Shown: positions 17,412 to 26,625, counted from the first letter of the stretch. The stretch: 35,894 bases of DNA from Zoogloeaceae bacterium (GCA_031271025.1 JAISWQ010000089.1:1-35894), one strand, 5' to 3'. Translations and numbers: made by a program. Notes: generated by a model not told the origin, from the sequence alone.

Positions 17412-17446
17412 CACGCATGGAGACACTTGCGCCTCTCCCATGCGTG
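17412..17446 (-). promoter_or_regulatory. Inverted repeat in the pheA leader
   Basis: CACGCATGG (17412-17420) and CCATGCGTG (17438-17446) form perfect nine-base arms around a 17-base loop, 33 bases before the pheA start. No U-run follows, so this is not a terminator. It could be an operator or a leader structure. Confidence 0.4.
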
Positions 17447-17479
17447 AGGATTCGGTTTCAAACCGGAGTGGTTTTCGAT

Positions 17480-17519
17480 GAAAAATCAGCGGGGCAAAGG
17501 CGGGAAAATCGCCTTTGCC
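17480..17519 (-). terminator. Rho-independent terminator between the W-rich gene and pheA
   Basis: On the minus strand GGCAAAGGCG (17510-17519) pairs perfectly with CGCCTTTGCC (17493-17502) across a 7-base loop, followed by CCGCTGATTTTT. It follows the stop of the gene at 17534 by about 14 bases. Confidence 0.75.
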
Positions 17520-17533
17520 GGGTCATGTGAAAA

Positions 17534-18004
17534 TCAGACTTTGCGCTTTGTGGATTTGGCGGGCAAGGCAAGCGCCGCCGGAGCCGCGGGCGGCAAGGTC
17601 TCGACGACGCTGGCGGTGAGCGGCGCGGGCGCTTTTTCACCCCGGCTGACCAGGGCTTCGACGTGGAAAGTGTCGGCAGCCCAGGGCATGAAAACCTGCA
17701 TGGAGAGCCGCATCAGCTCGCCAATGCGCTCACCGGAAAAAGGGTCCAGCGCGGCAAGCGGCTCGATTTGTGCTTCCACACGCGGCATTGGCCAGCCTCC
17801 CAGCAACTGCGCCCAGGACTGGGTGAAATTTCCCCCGGATTGCCCGCCCACGAGGGGCGCAAAGGGTGAAAACTGCGTGAAAGACTGCGCCAGAAGCTGG
17901 GCAAAAGACTGGTCGAAAGGCTGCGCCGAAAGCCCCGGCACATCCCGCCAGCTCCGCTGCCAATACTCCAGATAATCGTTCCAGAAATCCGTAAACCACC
18001 ACAT
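17534..18004 (-). CDS. Tryptophan-rich orphan protein, function unknown
   Basis: Protein of 156 residues. The first 20 residues are rich in Trp, Phe and Tyr (MWWFTDFWNDYLEYWQRSW), the middle has repeated Ser-Phe-Ala-Gln/Thr-Gln units (DQSFAQLLAQSFTQFSPFAP), and the end is Ala/Pro-rich with a basic KSTKRKV tail. No signal peptide or membrane segment is seen. The ATG at 18004 has AGGA seven bases upstream and is preferred to the one at 18022. The basic Ala/Pro tail is reminiscent of granule-associated proteins, but I do not recognise the family. It is divergent from the chemoreceptor gene and is closed by a clear terminator. The antisense frame across it is a shadow. Confidence 0.6.
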   Translation of the reverse strand: MWWFTDFWNDYLEYWQRSWRDVPGLSAQPFDQSFAQLLAQSFTQFSPFAPLVGGQSGGNFTQSWAQLLGGWPMPRVEAQIEPLAALDPFSGERIGELMRLSMQVFMPWAADTFHVEALVSRGEKAPAPLTASVVETLPPAAPAALALPAKSTKRKV

Positions 18005-18180
18005 ATCCGTTTCCTTTGCCATCCTGGTTCAATGAAGAATCGTAAGCCTAACACGCCTGCGCCCCGATAGGGGACTTTACCAGTGAAGGTCTTGGGTGGC
18101 ACAATGCAAACTGTATATCAACAAAGCGTAAAAAACCAGGGCTACCCTGAACCCTATTGCGCAAACAAAAGGACAACATC

Positions 18181-19800
18181 ATGACTCGGATCGCCAACTG
18201 GAAGATTTGGGTTCGCCTGACGGCCGCAATCTGGATTGTGCTGGTAGTCGCGTGGAGCGGCCTCATCACTTGGGAAAGCATGGGGAACCGGGAAATCGCC
18301 ATACGCCAGGCGGAAGACTTCGCCCAGAGCATCCACGAAATGACCATGGCCGGGCTGACCGGGATGATGATTACCGGGACGGTTGGGCAGCGTGAGGTGT
18401 TTCTGGATCAGATTACCCAGCTTTCCATCATCAAGGATCTGCACGTCGTGCGCGGCCCGGAAGTTTCCAAAATCTACGGCCCCGGCAAGGATGAACGCAA
18501 GCTGGATGCCATCGAGCAGAAAACACTGGATACCGGCGAACCTTACAGTGCCGTGGTGGTGGAAGAAAACGGCGAACGCGCCCTGCGGGTGGTCAACCCG
18601 ACCCAGGCCAGCACCGATTATCTGGGCAAGAACTGCGTGACCTGTCACATGGTGCCGGAAAACACGGTGCTGGGCGTGGTCAGCATGAAAATTTCGCTGG
18701 CTTCGGTTGAATCCGCCGTGACGACGATGACTCTGCGCATGGCGACAGCGGCACTGGTGGTCAGCCTGATCCTTCTGCTCATCATCTACGGGTTGAGCCG
18801 CCATTTCGTCACCCAGCCGCTCGACGCCCTGCGCTGCAGCCTCGTCGACATCGCGCGTGGCGAAGGCGATCTGACCAGCCGTCTGGAAATCAAGGGAGAG
18901 GATGAAATCGGGCAAACGGCTTCCGTCTTCAATGAGATGATCGAAAACTTTGCGCACCTCGTGCGTCAGGTGAGTGAATCCGCCCGACAGGTTTCCGGGC
19001 AGGCGGGAGAACTGGCGGACAGTGCCGCGCAGGTGCGGGAAAGCTCCCGGCAACAGGATGTCAAATCCACGGCCGCTGCCGCCGCTGTGGAACAACTGGT
19101 TGCCTCCATCGCTTCCATCGCGCAAAGCGCCGAGCATGTGCAGGCACAATCGAAGGAATCGCTGGAGCGGGCGCAGGAAGGCAATCACCGGCTGGATGTC
19201 CTGCTGGGCGCAATGGACATGGTGGCCAACGCCGTACAGCAGATGGCAAGTGCCGTGCAGGAATTCGTCAGGAATACCGAGGCGATTACCGCCATGACCC
19301 AACAGGTGCAGGATATTGCCGAGCAGACGAACCTCCTTGCCCTGAACGCCGCCATTGAAGCGGCTCGCGCAGGCGAACAGGGGCGTGGTTTTGCTGTGGT
19401 GGCGGATGAGGTCAGAAAACTCGCGGAAAAATCTGCCCGTTCCGCCGTGGAAATCAACAAGGTCACGGAAAGGCTCACCACCCAGTCGGAAATCGTGCGT
19501 CAGGCGATCAGCAGCAGCTTCGCGCACATCGCCAGCAGCCAGGATTCCGCGCGGGAAGTGACCAAAGTGCTGGATGCCGCCAACAATTCCGTGCAACAGG
19601 TCATGGAAGGTCTGGGCAAAATCAGCGAAGCCACCCAGCAGCAAAGCAACGCCTCCAGCGAAGTGGCCGCCAACATCGACGCCATCGCCGAAATGGCCAA
19701 CAACAACAACAGCACGGTGGAAGAAACCGCAAGTTCGGCGGACAAACTCAATGGCCTCGCCACAGACCTGCAAAAAACCGTGGGACGCTTCAAGGTCTAG
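18181..19800 (+). CDS. Methyl-accepting chemotaxis protein with a periplasmic c-type haem motif
   Basis: Protein of 539 residues. Membrane segments lie at about 13-30 and 188-206, enclosing a ~155-residue periplasmic sensor. The sensor holds CVTCH (Cys 152, Cys 155, His 156), the covalent haem-c attachment motif, just before the second membrane segment, within [20 protein letters not shown]. This is the layout of Tll0287/DUF3365-like haem sensors. A HAMP domain (207-258) and a full signalling domain follow, with the CheA/CheW-binding tip [20 protein letters not shown] at 381-400. It ends without a CheR-tethering pentapeptide. The ATG at 18181 has AAAGGA seven bases upstream. It probably senses redox state, oxygen or a gas ligand; the ligand is unknown. 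Confidence 0.9.
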   Translation: MTRIANWKIWVRLTAAIWIVLVVAWSGLITWESMGNREIAIRQAEDFAQSIHEMTMAGLTGMMITGTVGQREVFLDQITQLSIIKDLHVVRGPEVSKIYGPGKDERKLDAIEQKTLDTGEPYSAVVVEENGERALRVVNPTQASTDYLGKNCVTCHMVPENTVLGVVSMKISLASVESAVTTMTLRMATAALVVSLILLLIIYGLSRHFVTQPLDALRCSLVDIARGEGDLTSRLEIKGEDEIGQTASVFNEMIENFAHLVRQVSESARQVSGQAGELADSAAQVRESSRQQDVKSTAAAAAVEQLVASIASIAQSAEHVQAQSKESLERAQEGNHRLDVLLGAMDMVANAVQQMASAVQEFVRNTEAITAMTQQVQDIAEQTNLLALNAAIEAARAGEQGRGFAVVADEVRKLAEKSARSAVEINKVTERLTTQSEIVRQAISSSFAHIASSQDSAREVTKVLDAANNSVQQVMEGLGKISEATQQQSNASSEVAANIDAIAEMANNNNSTVEETASSADKLNGLATDLQKTVGRFKV

Positions 19801-20084
19801 CGCAAAGCGATCCAACAAAACCCCGTGGCCATTGTGACGAGGTGTGGTGGAATGGCACGGGGCTGTATCCCTCGCTTGTGACGAAGTCTCGCTCCTGTTT
19901 TCGCCACTTTTGAATTGTGCCCGTCGCAGGATCGCGTCTTGTAAAACCACGCGATGGGGATAAAGATTGGCGCGATGTTTGTGGATGTGAACTCATGTGG
20001 CGACCTCGATGCTTGCGGTTTGCAAGGCAACTGCCGCATGTCGCGTTCCGGCACAAGCCGCCATCCGGCCCATGTCTCCAGCAC
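19801..20084. other. Intergenic region before the acnB promoter
   Basis: No frame here resembles a protein. Positions 19824-19883 hold a degenerate copy of the dispersed repeat (CGTGGCCATTGTGACGAGG, then CCTCGCTTGTGACGAAG). Nothing else is recognised up to the promoter at 20085. Confidence 0.5.
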
Positions 20085-20113
20085 TGGACAAACGATTTCA
20101 TACAAGATAACAT
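20085..20113 (+). promoter_or_regulatory. sigma70 promoter of acnB
   Basis: TGGACA (20085-20090) and TAACAT (20108-20113) are 17 bases apart, matching five and four of six consensus bases. This predicts an untranslated leader of about 135 bases before acnB, long enough to hold regulation, though I see no named motif in it. Confidence 0.5.
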
Positions 20114-20253
20114 GTATAAGAGTTGGATCCTGAGCACATGCACACTTCCGTCCAGACATTCCCCGGCGATGGAAGTTGTCCAAAAGAAACTTCCTCCCCT
20201 ACAATGTCGTGTTTTTCCCGGTCACGTTTTGCGACCTTCTGAAAGGATTTCCC

Positions 20254-22851
20254 ATGCTTGCCGTCTATCGCGCCCATGCCGCCGAACGCGCCGCGCTCGG
20301 CATTCCCGCCCTGCCACTGTCCAAGGCACAAACCAGCGAACTCATCACACTGCTGAAAAATCCGCCCAGGGGCGAGGAAGCCTTTTTGCTGGAACTCATC
20401 AGCCAGCGCGTCCCCGCTGGCGTAGACGACGCGGCGAAGATAAAGGCGGAGTTTCTGAGCCGCATCGCCAAAGGCGAGGAAAAGAACGCGCTCATCACGC
20501 CGCGACAGGCCACCGAATGGCTGGGCACCATGTTGGGTGGTTTCAACGTGAAACCCCTGATTGATCTGCTCGCTGCGTCCGAATGCGGCGATGTCGCTGC
20601 CGAGGCGCTCAAGAAGACCCTCCTGGTGTTCGACGCCTTCCACGATGTTGCCGAACTCGCCCAAACGGGCAACGCCAACGCCAAGGCTGTACTGCAATCC
20701 TGGGCAGATGGCGAATGGTTCACCACGCGCCCAAAAGTTCCGGCGGCGCAAAAACTCACGGTGTTCAAGGTCACGGGCGAAACCAATACCGATGATCTTT
20801 CTCCCGCGCCCGACGCCTGGTCACGCCCGGACATTCCCCTGCACGCGCTCGCCATGTTGAAGAATCCGCGTCCCGGCATCGAAGCCGACGAAGCGGGTGT
20901 GCGCGGCCCCGTCAAGCAACTGGAAAAACTCGCCGCCAAGGGTTTGCAGATCGCCTATGTCGGCGATGTCGTGGGCACCGGTTCCTCGCGCAAGTCCGCC
21001 ACCAATTCCGTGCTCTGGTTTACTGGCAAGGACATTCCCTTTGTCCCCAACAAGCGTTTTGGCGGCGTCTGTCTGGGCGGCAAGATCGCGCCCATTTTCT
21101 TCAACACCATGGAAGACGCGGGCGCGTTGCCGATCGAACTGGACGTTTCCCAAATGGAAATGGGCGACGAAATCGAACTCCTTGTCGATCACGCCACCGC
21201 CAGCGTGACCGCGAAGAAAAACGGCGTGGTGATCGCGGAAGCGGCGCTGAAAACGCCGGTCATTCTGGATGAAGTCCGCGCCGGGGGACGTATCCCCCTC
21301 ATCATCGGGCGTGGCCTCACCACCCGTGCGCGGGAGGCGCTGGGCTTGCCGCCTTCCACCCTCTTCTGCCTGCCGCAACAACCAGAGGAAAAGGCGAGCG
21401 GCTTTTCGCTCGCGCAAAAAATGGTGGGGCGCGCCTGTGGCCTGCCGGAAGGCAAGGGCATGTTGCCCGGCGCTTATTGCGAACCCCGGATGACCACCGT
21501 CGGCTCTCAGGACACCACCGGCCCCATGACCCGCGATGAACTGAAGGATTTGGCCTGCCTCGGCTTTTCCGCCGATCTGGTGCTGCAATCCTTCTGTCAC
21601 ACCGCCGCCTACCCCAAGCTCGTCGACGTCAAGACTCACCGCGAGCTGCCCGCCTTCATCAGCACGCGCGGCGGAGTTGCCCTGCGTCCGGGCGACGGCG
21701 TCATCCACTCCTGGCTGAACCGTCTGCTCTTGCCGGATACCGTCGGCACCGGCGGCGACTCGCACACACGTTTCCCGATCGGTATTTCCTTCCCGGCAGG
21801 TTCCGGCCTTGTCGCCTTCGCCGCCGCGACCGGCGTCATGCCGCTCGACATGCCGGAATCGGTGCTGGTTCGCTTCAAGGGCAGGATGCAGCCGGGGATT
21901 ACCCTGCGCGATCTGGTCAACGCCATTCCCTATTACGCCATTCAGCAAGGGTTGCTGACGGTGGAAAAGAAAGGCAAGAAAAACGTCTTTTCCGGACGCA
22001 TTCTCGAAATCGAAGGCTTGCCCGACCTGAAAATCGAACAGGCATTTGAACTCACCGACGCTTCCGCCGAACGTTCCGCCGCCGCCTGCACGGTGGCGCT
22101 CAACCGCGCGCCAGTGGAGGAATACCTGAAATCCAACATTGCCCTGATGCAATGGATGATCGCCAACGGCTATCAGGATGCCCGCACCCTGCAGCGCCGC
22201 ATCGCCGCCATGCAGGCATGGCTTGCCAAGGGCGAACTCCTCAAGGCCGACGCCAACGCCGTCGAAACCGGAGCCTACGCCGCTGTAATCGAAATCGACC
22301 TGGCCGAGATCCGGGAACCCATCCTCGCTTGCCCCAATGACCCGGATGATGTGAAGCTTCTCTCCGAAGTCGCGGGCGACAAGATCGACGAAGTGTTCAT
22401 CGGTTCCTGCATGACCAATATCGGTCACTTCCGCGCTGCCGGAAAGATTCTGGATGGCAAGAGCGATATTCCCACCCGTCTCTGGATCGCCCCGCCAACC
22501 AGAATGGACGCCATGATGCTGACCGAGGAAGGCTATTACAGCGTGCTGGGCAAATCCGGCGCACGCATGGAAATGCCGGGCTGCTCGCTCTGCATGGGCA
22601 ATCAGGCGCAAATCAGAAAGGGGGCGACGGCACTTTCCACTTCCACCCGCAATTTTCCCAACCGGCTGGGGATTGATACCCGCGTCTATCTGGGATCAGC
22701 GGAATTGGCCGCAATCTGCGCCCTGCTGGGCAGGATTCCCGATCCTGCCGAATATCAGGAACGTATCGCGGCGGTCAATGCCAAGGCAGGCGAAATCTAT
22801 CGCTATATGAACTTCAACGAAATTACCGAGTTCGCGGAAAACGTGGCCTGA
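20254..22851 (+). CDS. acnB: Aconitate hydratase B
   Basis: Protein of 865 residues converting citrate to isocitrate in the TCA cycle through a [4Fe-4S] cluster. It has the AcnB domain order: an N-terminal HEAT-like domain ([16 protein letters not shown]...), the swivelling domain with [16 protein letters not shown], then the three catalytic domains. Cluster ligands are Cys 719 (GSCMTN), Cys 777 and Cys 780 ([13 protein letters not shown]), each offset by eight or nine from the E. coli ligands. The start at 20254 is set by AAAGGA upstream and by homology; the frame is open to 20176. The same protein binds RNA when it loses its cluster in E. coli. It is monocistronic with its own terminator. 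Confidence 0.97.
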   Translation: MLAVYRAHAAERAALGIPALPLSKAQTSELITLLKNPPRGEEAFLLELISQRVPAGVDDAAKIKAEFLSRIAKGEEKNALITPRQATEWLGTMLGGFNVKPLIDLLAASECGDVAAEALKKTLLVFDAFHDVAELAQTGNANAKAVLQSWADGEWFTTRPKVPAAQKLTVFKVTGETNTDDLSPAPDAWSRPDIPLHALAMLKNPRPGIEADEAGVRGPVKQLEKLAAKGLQIAYVGDVVGTGSSRKSATNSVLWFTGKDIPFVPNKRFGGVCLGGKIAPIFFNTMEDAGALPIELDVSQMEMGDEIELLVDHATASVTAKKNGVVIAEAALKTPVILDEVRAGGRIPLIIGRGLTTRAREALGLPPSTLFCLPQQPEEKASGFSLAQKMVGRACGLPEGKGMLPGAYCEPRMTTVGSQDTTGPMTRDELKDLACLGFSADLVLQSFCHTAAYPKLVDVKTHRELPAFISTRGGVALRPGDGVIHSWLNRLLLPDTVGTGGDSHTRFPIGISFPAGSGLVAFAAATGVMPLDMPESVLVRFKGRMQPGITLRDLVNAIPYYAIQQGLLTVEKKGKKNVFSGRILEIEGLPDLKIEQAFELTDASAERSAAACTVALNRAPVEEYLKSNIALMQWMIANGYQDARTLQRRIAAMQAWLAKGELLKADANAVETGAYAAVIEIDLAEIREPILACPNDPDDVKLLSEVAGDKIDEVFIGSCMTNIGHFRAAGKILDGKSDIPTRLWIAPPTRMDAMMLTEEGYYSVLGKSGARMEMPGCSLCMGNQAQIRKGATALSTSTRNFPNRLGIDTRVYLGSAELAAICALLGRIPDPAEYQERIAAVNAKAGEIYRYMNFNEITEFAENVA

Positions 22852-22915
22852 AGCAAACCCTCTTCAATCGCGGTGGAGGAGACAAAGGGGCAGACAAAAA
22901 GCCCCACTCACCGAA

Positions 22916-22948
22916 ACCCCGCCAACTCTTTTGGCGGGGTATTTTTTT
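22916..22948 (+). terminator. Rho-independent terminator of acnB
   Basis: ACCCCGCCAA (22916-22925) and TTGGCGGGGT (22931-22940) form a perfect ten-base stem with loop CTCTT, followed by ATTTTTTT. It is 65 bases after the acnB stop and marks the last position that clearly belongs to the acnB neighbourhood. Confidence 0.92.
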
Positions 22949-22955
22949 GGGTGCG

Positions 22956-23035
22956 GCATGGCGGAGGGGATCGAGCAACTGCGCGCCTGCCTACCGGGAT
23001 GGAAAGGTTATTTGGGATTGTCGCAAGCCGAGAGG
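22956..23035 (+). pseudogene. Fragment of a group II intron reverse transcriptase/maturase C-terminus
   Basis: The frame beginning at the ATG near 22955 reads MAEGIEQLRACLPGWKGYLG followed by LSQAERPQ. This resembles the maturase-domain words LR..L.GWK.YFGL.QTP found near the end of group II intron-encoded proteins. The match stops after about 26 residues; no catalytic domain and no intron RNA structure are visible. The remaining bases to 23216 hold nothing recognisable. This is probably debris of a lost intron. Confidence 0.4.
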
Positions 23036-23216
23036 CCACAACCCGGCGAAGAAAAACAGTTCAATCGCAAGGTAGAAACCAATGCTGTCGTGCGACAATT
23101 CAAAACTGGGCTGGCAAAGTTCAAACGGCAACCTGCCGGACTGCGACGATCGAGGCGCAAGGAACGGTTCCAGAGAGGCTCACGCAAATTTTGACGAAGG
23201 CAAGGGGAGTGTAACC

Positions 23217-24626
23217 ATGCATGAAATCATCTGTCCGCAGTGCGGAAAGGCGTTCAAGATCGATGAAGCCGGTTACGCGGACATCCTGAAGCAAGTGCGT
23301 GACAGCGATTTTGAAAAGCAATTGCATGAGCGGCTGGAGTTGGCCGAGCAGGACAAGCACAATGCAGTCGAACTCGCCCAGGCCAGGGTCGCCAGCGAAT
23401 TACAGAAGGTTACCTCCGCAAAAGACGCCGAGATCCAAGCGCTGAAGGCCAGACTCGATGCAGGTGAGGTTGCGCGCAGGCTTGCCGTGAGCGAAGCCCT
23501 GAGCACAGTGGAAAAAGAGCGCGACGCGCTTGCCAACGAACTTGAAAAGGCCCAGCTCGACCAGCAAGCCGCATCCAGGCTGGCTGAGGCCAAACTGGCG
23601 AGCGAGTTGCAGAAAGCCGAAGCAGCAAAAGAATCTGAAATTCAGGCGTTGAAAGCCAGGCTTGAAACCAGCGACATCACTCAAAAGCTCGCGATCACCA
23701 AGGCGGTCAGCGTGATCGAAAAGGAGCGAGACGAACTGAAGCGCGTCTTGCAGCAGGCTGAACTCGAAAAGCGTCTCGCCGAGAAGTCGCTGAAGGAAAA
23801 GTACGAAACGCAGATCAAGGATCGCGATGACGCGATCGAACGCCTTCGGGACATGAAGGCGCGGCTATCGACCAAGATGGTCGGCGAAACTCTTGAACAA
23901 CATTGCGAGACCGAGTTCAACCGGATTCGCGCCACCGCGTTTCCCAGGGCGTACTTCGAGAAGGACAACGACGCGCGCAGTGGCAGCAAGGGCGACTATA
24001 TCTTCCGCGATTCGGATGAGACCGGTGTCGAAATCGTCTCGATCATGTTCGAGATGAAAAACGAGAGTGACGAGACCGCCACCAGGAAGAAGAACGAAGA
24101 CTTCCTGAAGGAACTCGACAAGGATCGCACCGAGAAGGGGTGCGAGTACGCGGTGCTGGTTTCCCTGCTCGAACCCGACAGCGCGCTGTACAACACCGGA
24201 ATCGTCGATATGTTCCACCGCTATCCGAAGATGTACATCATCCGTCCGCAGTTTTTCATTCCCATCATCACGCTGCTGCGAAATGCCGCGATGAACGCGC
24301 TCAAGTACAAGTCGGAATTGGCGCTCGTAAAGACGCAAAACATCGACATCACGAATTTTGAAGCCCGGCTTGAGACGTTCAAGACAGCATTCTCGAAAAA
24401 CTACGACCTCGCTTCCAAACGCTTCCAAACGGCGATCGAGGAAATTGACAAGTCGATTGACCACTTGCAGAAGACGAAGGATGCCCTGCTCGGTACCGAC
24501 AGGAATCTTCGCCTTGCGAACGACAAGGCGCAGGATGTGACGATCAGGAAACTGACCCGGAACAACCGGACGATGACGGTCAGGTTTGCCGAACTCGGAA
24601 ATCCAGATTCTTTCGATACGGAATGA
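23217..24626 (+). CDS. DUF2130 protein with coiled coil and a PD-(D/E)XK-like core
   Basis: Protein of 469 residues. It starts with a short CPQCGKAF zinc-ribbon-like piece (residues 6-13), then a long coiled coil (about 30-215) made of two similar ~69-residue units, then the conserved DUF2130 domain. In that domain Gly-Asp-Tyr-Ile (Asp 260) is followed by FEMKNE (Glu 279, Lys 281), with an upstream [13 protein letters not shown] helix. This spacing fits a PD-(D/E)XK nuclease-like core, which is an inference. The ATG at 23217 has AAGGGGAG about nine bases upstream. The next frame starts inside its stop (ATGA) and looks like a type III restriction subunit, so this protein probably belonged to a restriction-modification locus. 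It appears intact. Confidence 0.75.
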   Translation: MHEIICPQCGKAFKIDEAGYADILKQVRDSDFEKQLHERLELAEQDKHNAVELAQARVASELQKVTSAKDAEIQALKARLDAGEVARRLAVSEALSTVEKERDALANELEKAQLDQQAASRLAEAKLASELQKAEAAKESEIQALKARLETSDITQKLAITKAVSVIEKERDELKRVLQQAELEKRLAEKSLKEKYETQIKDRDDAIERLRDMKARLSTKMVGETLEQHCETEFNRIRATAFPRAYFEKDNDARSGSKGDYIFRDSDETGVEIVSIMFEMKNESDETATRKKNEDFLKELDKDRTEKGCEYAVLVSLLEPDSALYNTGIVDMFHRYPKMYIIRPQFFIPIITLLRNAAMNALKYKSELALVKTQNIDITNFEARLETFKTAFSKNYDLASKRFQTAIEEIDKSIDHLQKTKDALLGTDRNLRLANDKAQDVTIRKLTRNNRTMTVRFAELGNPDSFDTE

Positions 24627-24720
24627 CGCTCAAATTCAAGACCCAGGCTGACCAGACTGCCATCGTGCAAGCCGTGGTGGATTGCTTCAAGGGACAGCCG
24701 CCTGTTCGCGGAGGCCGGGT
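24623..24720 (+). pseudogene. 5' stub of a type III restriction enzyme res gene
   Basis: The frame begins in the stop of the DUF2130 gene (ATGA) and reads [20 protein letters not shown] then CFKGQPPV, which resembles the N-terminus of Res helicase-nuclease subunits (LKFK.Q.YQ..AV.AVVD.F.GQP). After about 30 codons it runs into DNA that is the 3' end of exbD on the other strand, and the frame closes at 24811. A full Res has about 900-1000 residues, so >95 per cent is missing. The break falls within a few bases of the exbD stop. Confidence 0.6.
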
Positions 24721-25146
24721 TCATTCCAGAAACTGCTCCGACCCCGCCAGGCCGATTTTGCTCAGGCCGTTTCGCTGTACCATCGCCATGACCGCCGCCA
24801 CGACGGCGTAGGATGCTTTCGCGTCTGGGCGGATATGCAGTTCCGGTTGCGACGCCCCGGCGGCAAGCTGTTTCAGCCGGCCTTCCAGCGTCGCCACGCC
24901 GCCTGTGACCGCCTCGTCATTCCATAGGATGACATCGTCGCCGCCAATGGCGATGCGCACGACATCCGGCTCCACGAGCGGCGGCGGCGGCCTGCCCTGC
25001 GGCAGATTGAGATCCACGGAATGAAGCTGGATCGGAATCGTGACGATCAGCATGATCAGCAGCACCAGCATCACATCGATCAGCGGAGTCGTGTTGATGT
25101 CGATCATGACTTCCGGGTCGGATGTATTGTCGATTTGCATCCCCAT
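24721..25146 (-). CDS. exbD: ExbD2, proton-channel subunit of the TonB system
   Basis: Protein of 141 residues with one membrane helix after a short cytoplasmic start: INTTPLIDVMLVLLIMLIVT, where the Asp is the proton-carrying residue of ExbD/TolR. The periplasmic domain ends with the conserved LHIRPDAKASYAVVAAVMA segment. The ATG at 25146 has GGGAG eight bases upstream. It is the last gene of tonB-exbB-exbD-exbD, starting 19 bases after the first exbD. Paired exbD genes are known from Xanthomonas, where the second is needed only for some substrates. Its stop codon abuts the cut restriction gene, so any native terminator has been lost. Confidence 0.9.
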   Translation of the reverse strand: MGMQIDNTSDPEVMIDINTTPLIDVMLVLLIMLIVTIPIQLHSVDLNLPQGRPPPPLVEPDVVRIAIGGDDVILWNDEAVTGGVATLEGRLKQLAAGASQPELHIRPDAKASYAVVAAVMAMVQRNGLSKIGLAGSEQFLE

Positions 25147-25165
25147 GTGCTTTCTCCCTGTGCGT

Positions 25166-25588
25166 TCAACCGCGTGGTCCGGGTTCCGTGACAAAGCCGA
25201 TTTTCAGGATTCCGGCTTGCTGGCAGGCGAGTACGATACGTCCCACAGGTTCATAGCGTGACTGCGCATCCCCGCGAATCTGGACTTCCGGCTGCGTTTT
25301 GGCCTGCGCGGCGGTTTTCAGACGCCGCCGCAATTCAGCCACGCTCACGACTTCCTGATTCCAGTAAGTCGTGCCCTCACGCGTCACCGAAAGCTGGATG
25401 TGTTCCGGCTTCATTTCGCGCGGCTTGTTCGTTTCCTGCGGCAGTTGAACCGGCACGACATGGATCGCCACAGGAATGGTGATGAGAAAGATGATGAGCA
25501 ATACCAGCATCACATCCACCAGCGGCGTCGTGTTGATGGTGGAGATGGCTTCATCCGCTTCGCTGCCTGAACCCACGTTCATTCCCAT
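25166..25588 (-). CDS. exbD: ExbD1, proton-channel subunit of the TonB system
   Basis: Protein of 140 residues, a paralogue of the next gene. The membrane helix is INTTPLVDVMLVLLIIFLIT with the conserved Asp, followed by a periplasmic domain containing VQLPQETNKPREMKPEHIQL and VQIRGDAQSRYEPVGRIVLA. The ATG at 25588 lies four bases after the exbB stop; the longer frame to 25762 overlaps exbB and is not used. It acts with ExbB to harvest the proton gradient for TonB. Confidence 0.9.
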   Translation of the reverse strand: MGMNVGSGSEADEAISTINTTPLVDVMLVLLIIFLITIPVAIHVVPVQLPQETNKPREMKPEHIQLSVTREGTTYWNQEVVSVAELRRRLKTAAQAKTQPEVQIRGDAQSRYEPVGRIVLACQQAGILKIGFVTEPGPRG

Positions 25589-25592
25589 GATT

Positions 25593-26552
25593 TCAGCCTC
25601 TGGCGATCGAAAGCCGGGCGGCGGCGGTACGGGAAGTCTCGCCGCCCAGGAGGGTGGCGTGCAGGTCGGCGCCAAACGCGCGCACTTCATCCAGCGCCGC
25701 CTTGTTGCGCCGCACCAGCCAGTTGTAGCCCAGCACCGCCGGAACCGCGACGGCAAGACCAATGGCGGTCATGATGAGCGCCTCGCCCACCGGCCCGGCC
25801 ACCTTGTCGATGGAAGCCTGTCCGGCAATGCCGATGGCGGTGAGCGCGTGGTAAATCCCCCAGACCGTGCCAAAAAGACCGATGAAGGGCGAAGTGGAAC
25901 CCACCGTCGCCAACAGCGCCAGACCATCCTGCAAGCGGTTCTGCACGTTTTCGACGGCGCGCTGGATGGATTGCCCGATCCAGGTATTCAGGTCGATATG
26001 TTCCAGAAGGCCGACGTGATGCGCTTTCGCCTCCAGCCCGGATTGCGCGATGAAACGGAAAGCGCCCTGTGGATTCAGCGCTTCCGCGCCTTGCTGCACG
26101 CCCGGAGCCGCCCAGAACTTGCGGCGCGCTTCTTTCGCGTGGCGAAAGAGCCTGTGCTGTTCGTGGAGCTTGGTCACGATCACATACCAGCTTGCGACGG
26201 AAAGCAGCAGCAGAATGACCAGCGTTCCCCGTGCGACGAGATCGCCCTGCCGCCACAGGGCATCCAGCCCATAGGGATTCCCGACGGCGGCGGTTTCTTC
26301 GGCTGTTGTTTCAGCGGCAGCCACGGGTTCAGGTTCGGCGGCGGCCACAGTTGCCGCCGCAGCCGCAACGGCAGGCTCGGCGGCAACAGCAGGCGCGACC
26401 TCTGGCTCCTGCGCGTGCGCAATGACGCCCATGCTGATGGCCAGAGCCGCGCCCAGAGACAGCAGAAACTTCCGCAGGACACGGAAACGGGAAAGAAAGA
26501 CCGGAAACAACGACCGGAACGATACAGATATGGCGTGCTGGGACATCATCAT
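25593..26552 (-). CDS. exbB: ExbB, energising subunit of the TonB system
   Basis: Protein of about 319 residues. It has a signal-like N-terminal segment (FLLSLGAALAISMGVIAHAQ) and then an Ala/Glu/Pro-rich stretch (about residues 47-90) before the MotA/TolQ/ExbB core. The core has three membrane helices (around VARGTLVILLLLSVASWYVI; LALLATVGSTSPFIGLFGTV; and ALIMTAIGLAVAVPAVLGYN), including the conserved TVGSTSPFIGLFGTVWGI and GLAVAVPA blocks. The start is one of three consecutive ATGs at 26546-26552; GGAG upstream fits the first. The extended N-terminus is usual for ExbB of betaproteobacteria. The gene is 73 bases after tonB. Confidence 0.9.
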   Translation of the reverse strand: MMMSQHAISVSFRSLFPVFLSRFRVLRKFLLSLGAALAISMGVIAHAQEPEVAPAVAAEPAVAAAAATVAAAEPEPVAAAETTAEETAAVGNPYGLDALWRQGDLVARGTLVILLLLSVASWYVIVTKLHEQHRLFRHAKEARRKFWAAPGVQQGAEALNPQGAFRFIAQSGLEAKAHHVGLLEHIDLNTWIGQSIQRAVENVQNRLQDGLALLATVGSTSPFIGLFGTVWGIYHALTAIGIAGQASIDKVAGPVGEALIMTAIGLAVAVPAVLGYNWLVRRNKAALDEVRAFGADLHATLLGGETSRTAAARLSIARG

Positions 26553-26625
26553 GTGTTCTCCATGAAAAAAAGAAATCAATGCGGAAAAGGAAAAGGGTCA
26601 GAAAAAACGCCCCCGGTCCAGTCGC

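Noticed and set aside
17458..17527. Possible pheA leader peptide starting MTRQRRFSRLCPADF
   Set aside because: Only three Phe codons, not clustered, and it overlaps the terminator of the preceding gene; it does not look like a Phe attenuator peptide.
18080..18130. sigma54-like or sigma28-like promoter before the chemoreceptor gene
   Set aside because: A GG-N10-GC occurs (TTGGGTGGCACAATGC) but the other consensus bases fit poorly; no TAAA/GCCGATAA flagellar element is visible.
18154..19950. Long minus-strand open frame (598 codons) opposite the chemoreceptor
   Set aside because: It is antisense to a full, motif-complete chemoreceptor; the translation is His/Gly/Asp-rich without domains, typical of an antisense frame in GC-rich DNA.
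20821..22611. Minus-strand open frame (596 codons) opposite acnB
   Set aside because: Antisense shadow of a conserved aconitase; no family motif and no ribosome site.
22956..23216. Complete group II intron or diversity-generating retroelement
   Set aside because: Only ~26 residues resemble a maturase C-terminus; no catalytic YADD block, no intron domain V structure and no template/variable repeat pair.
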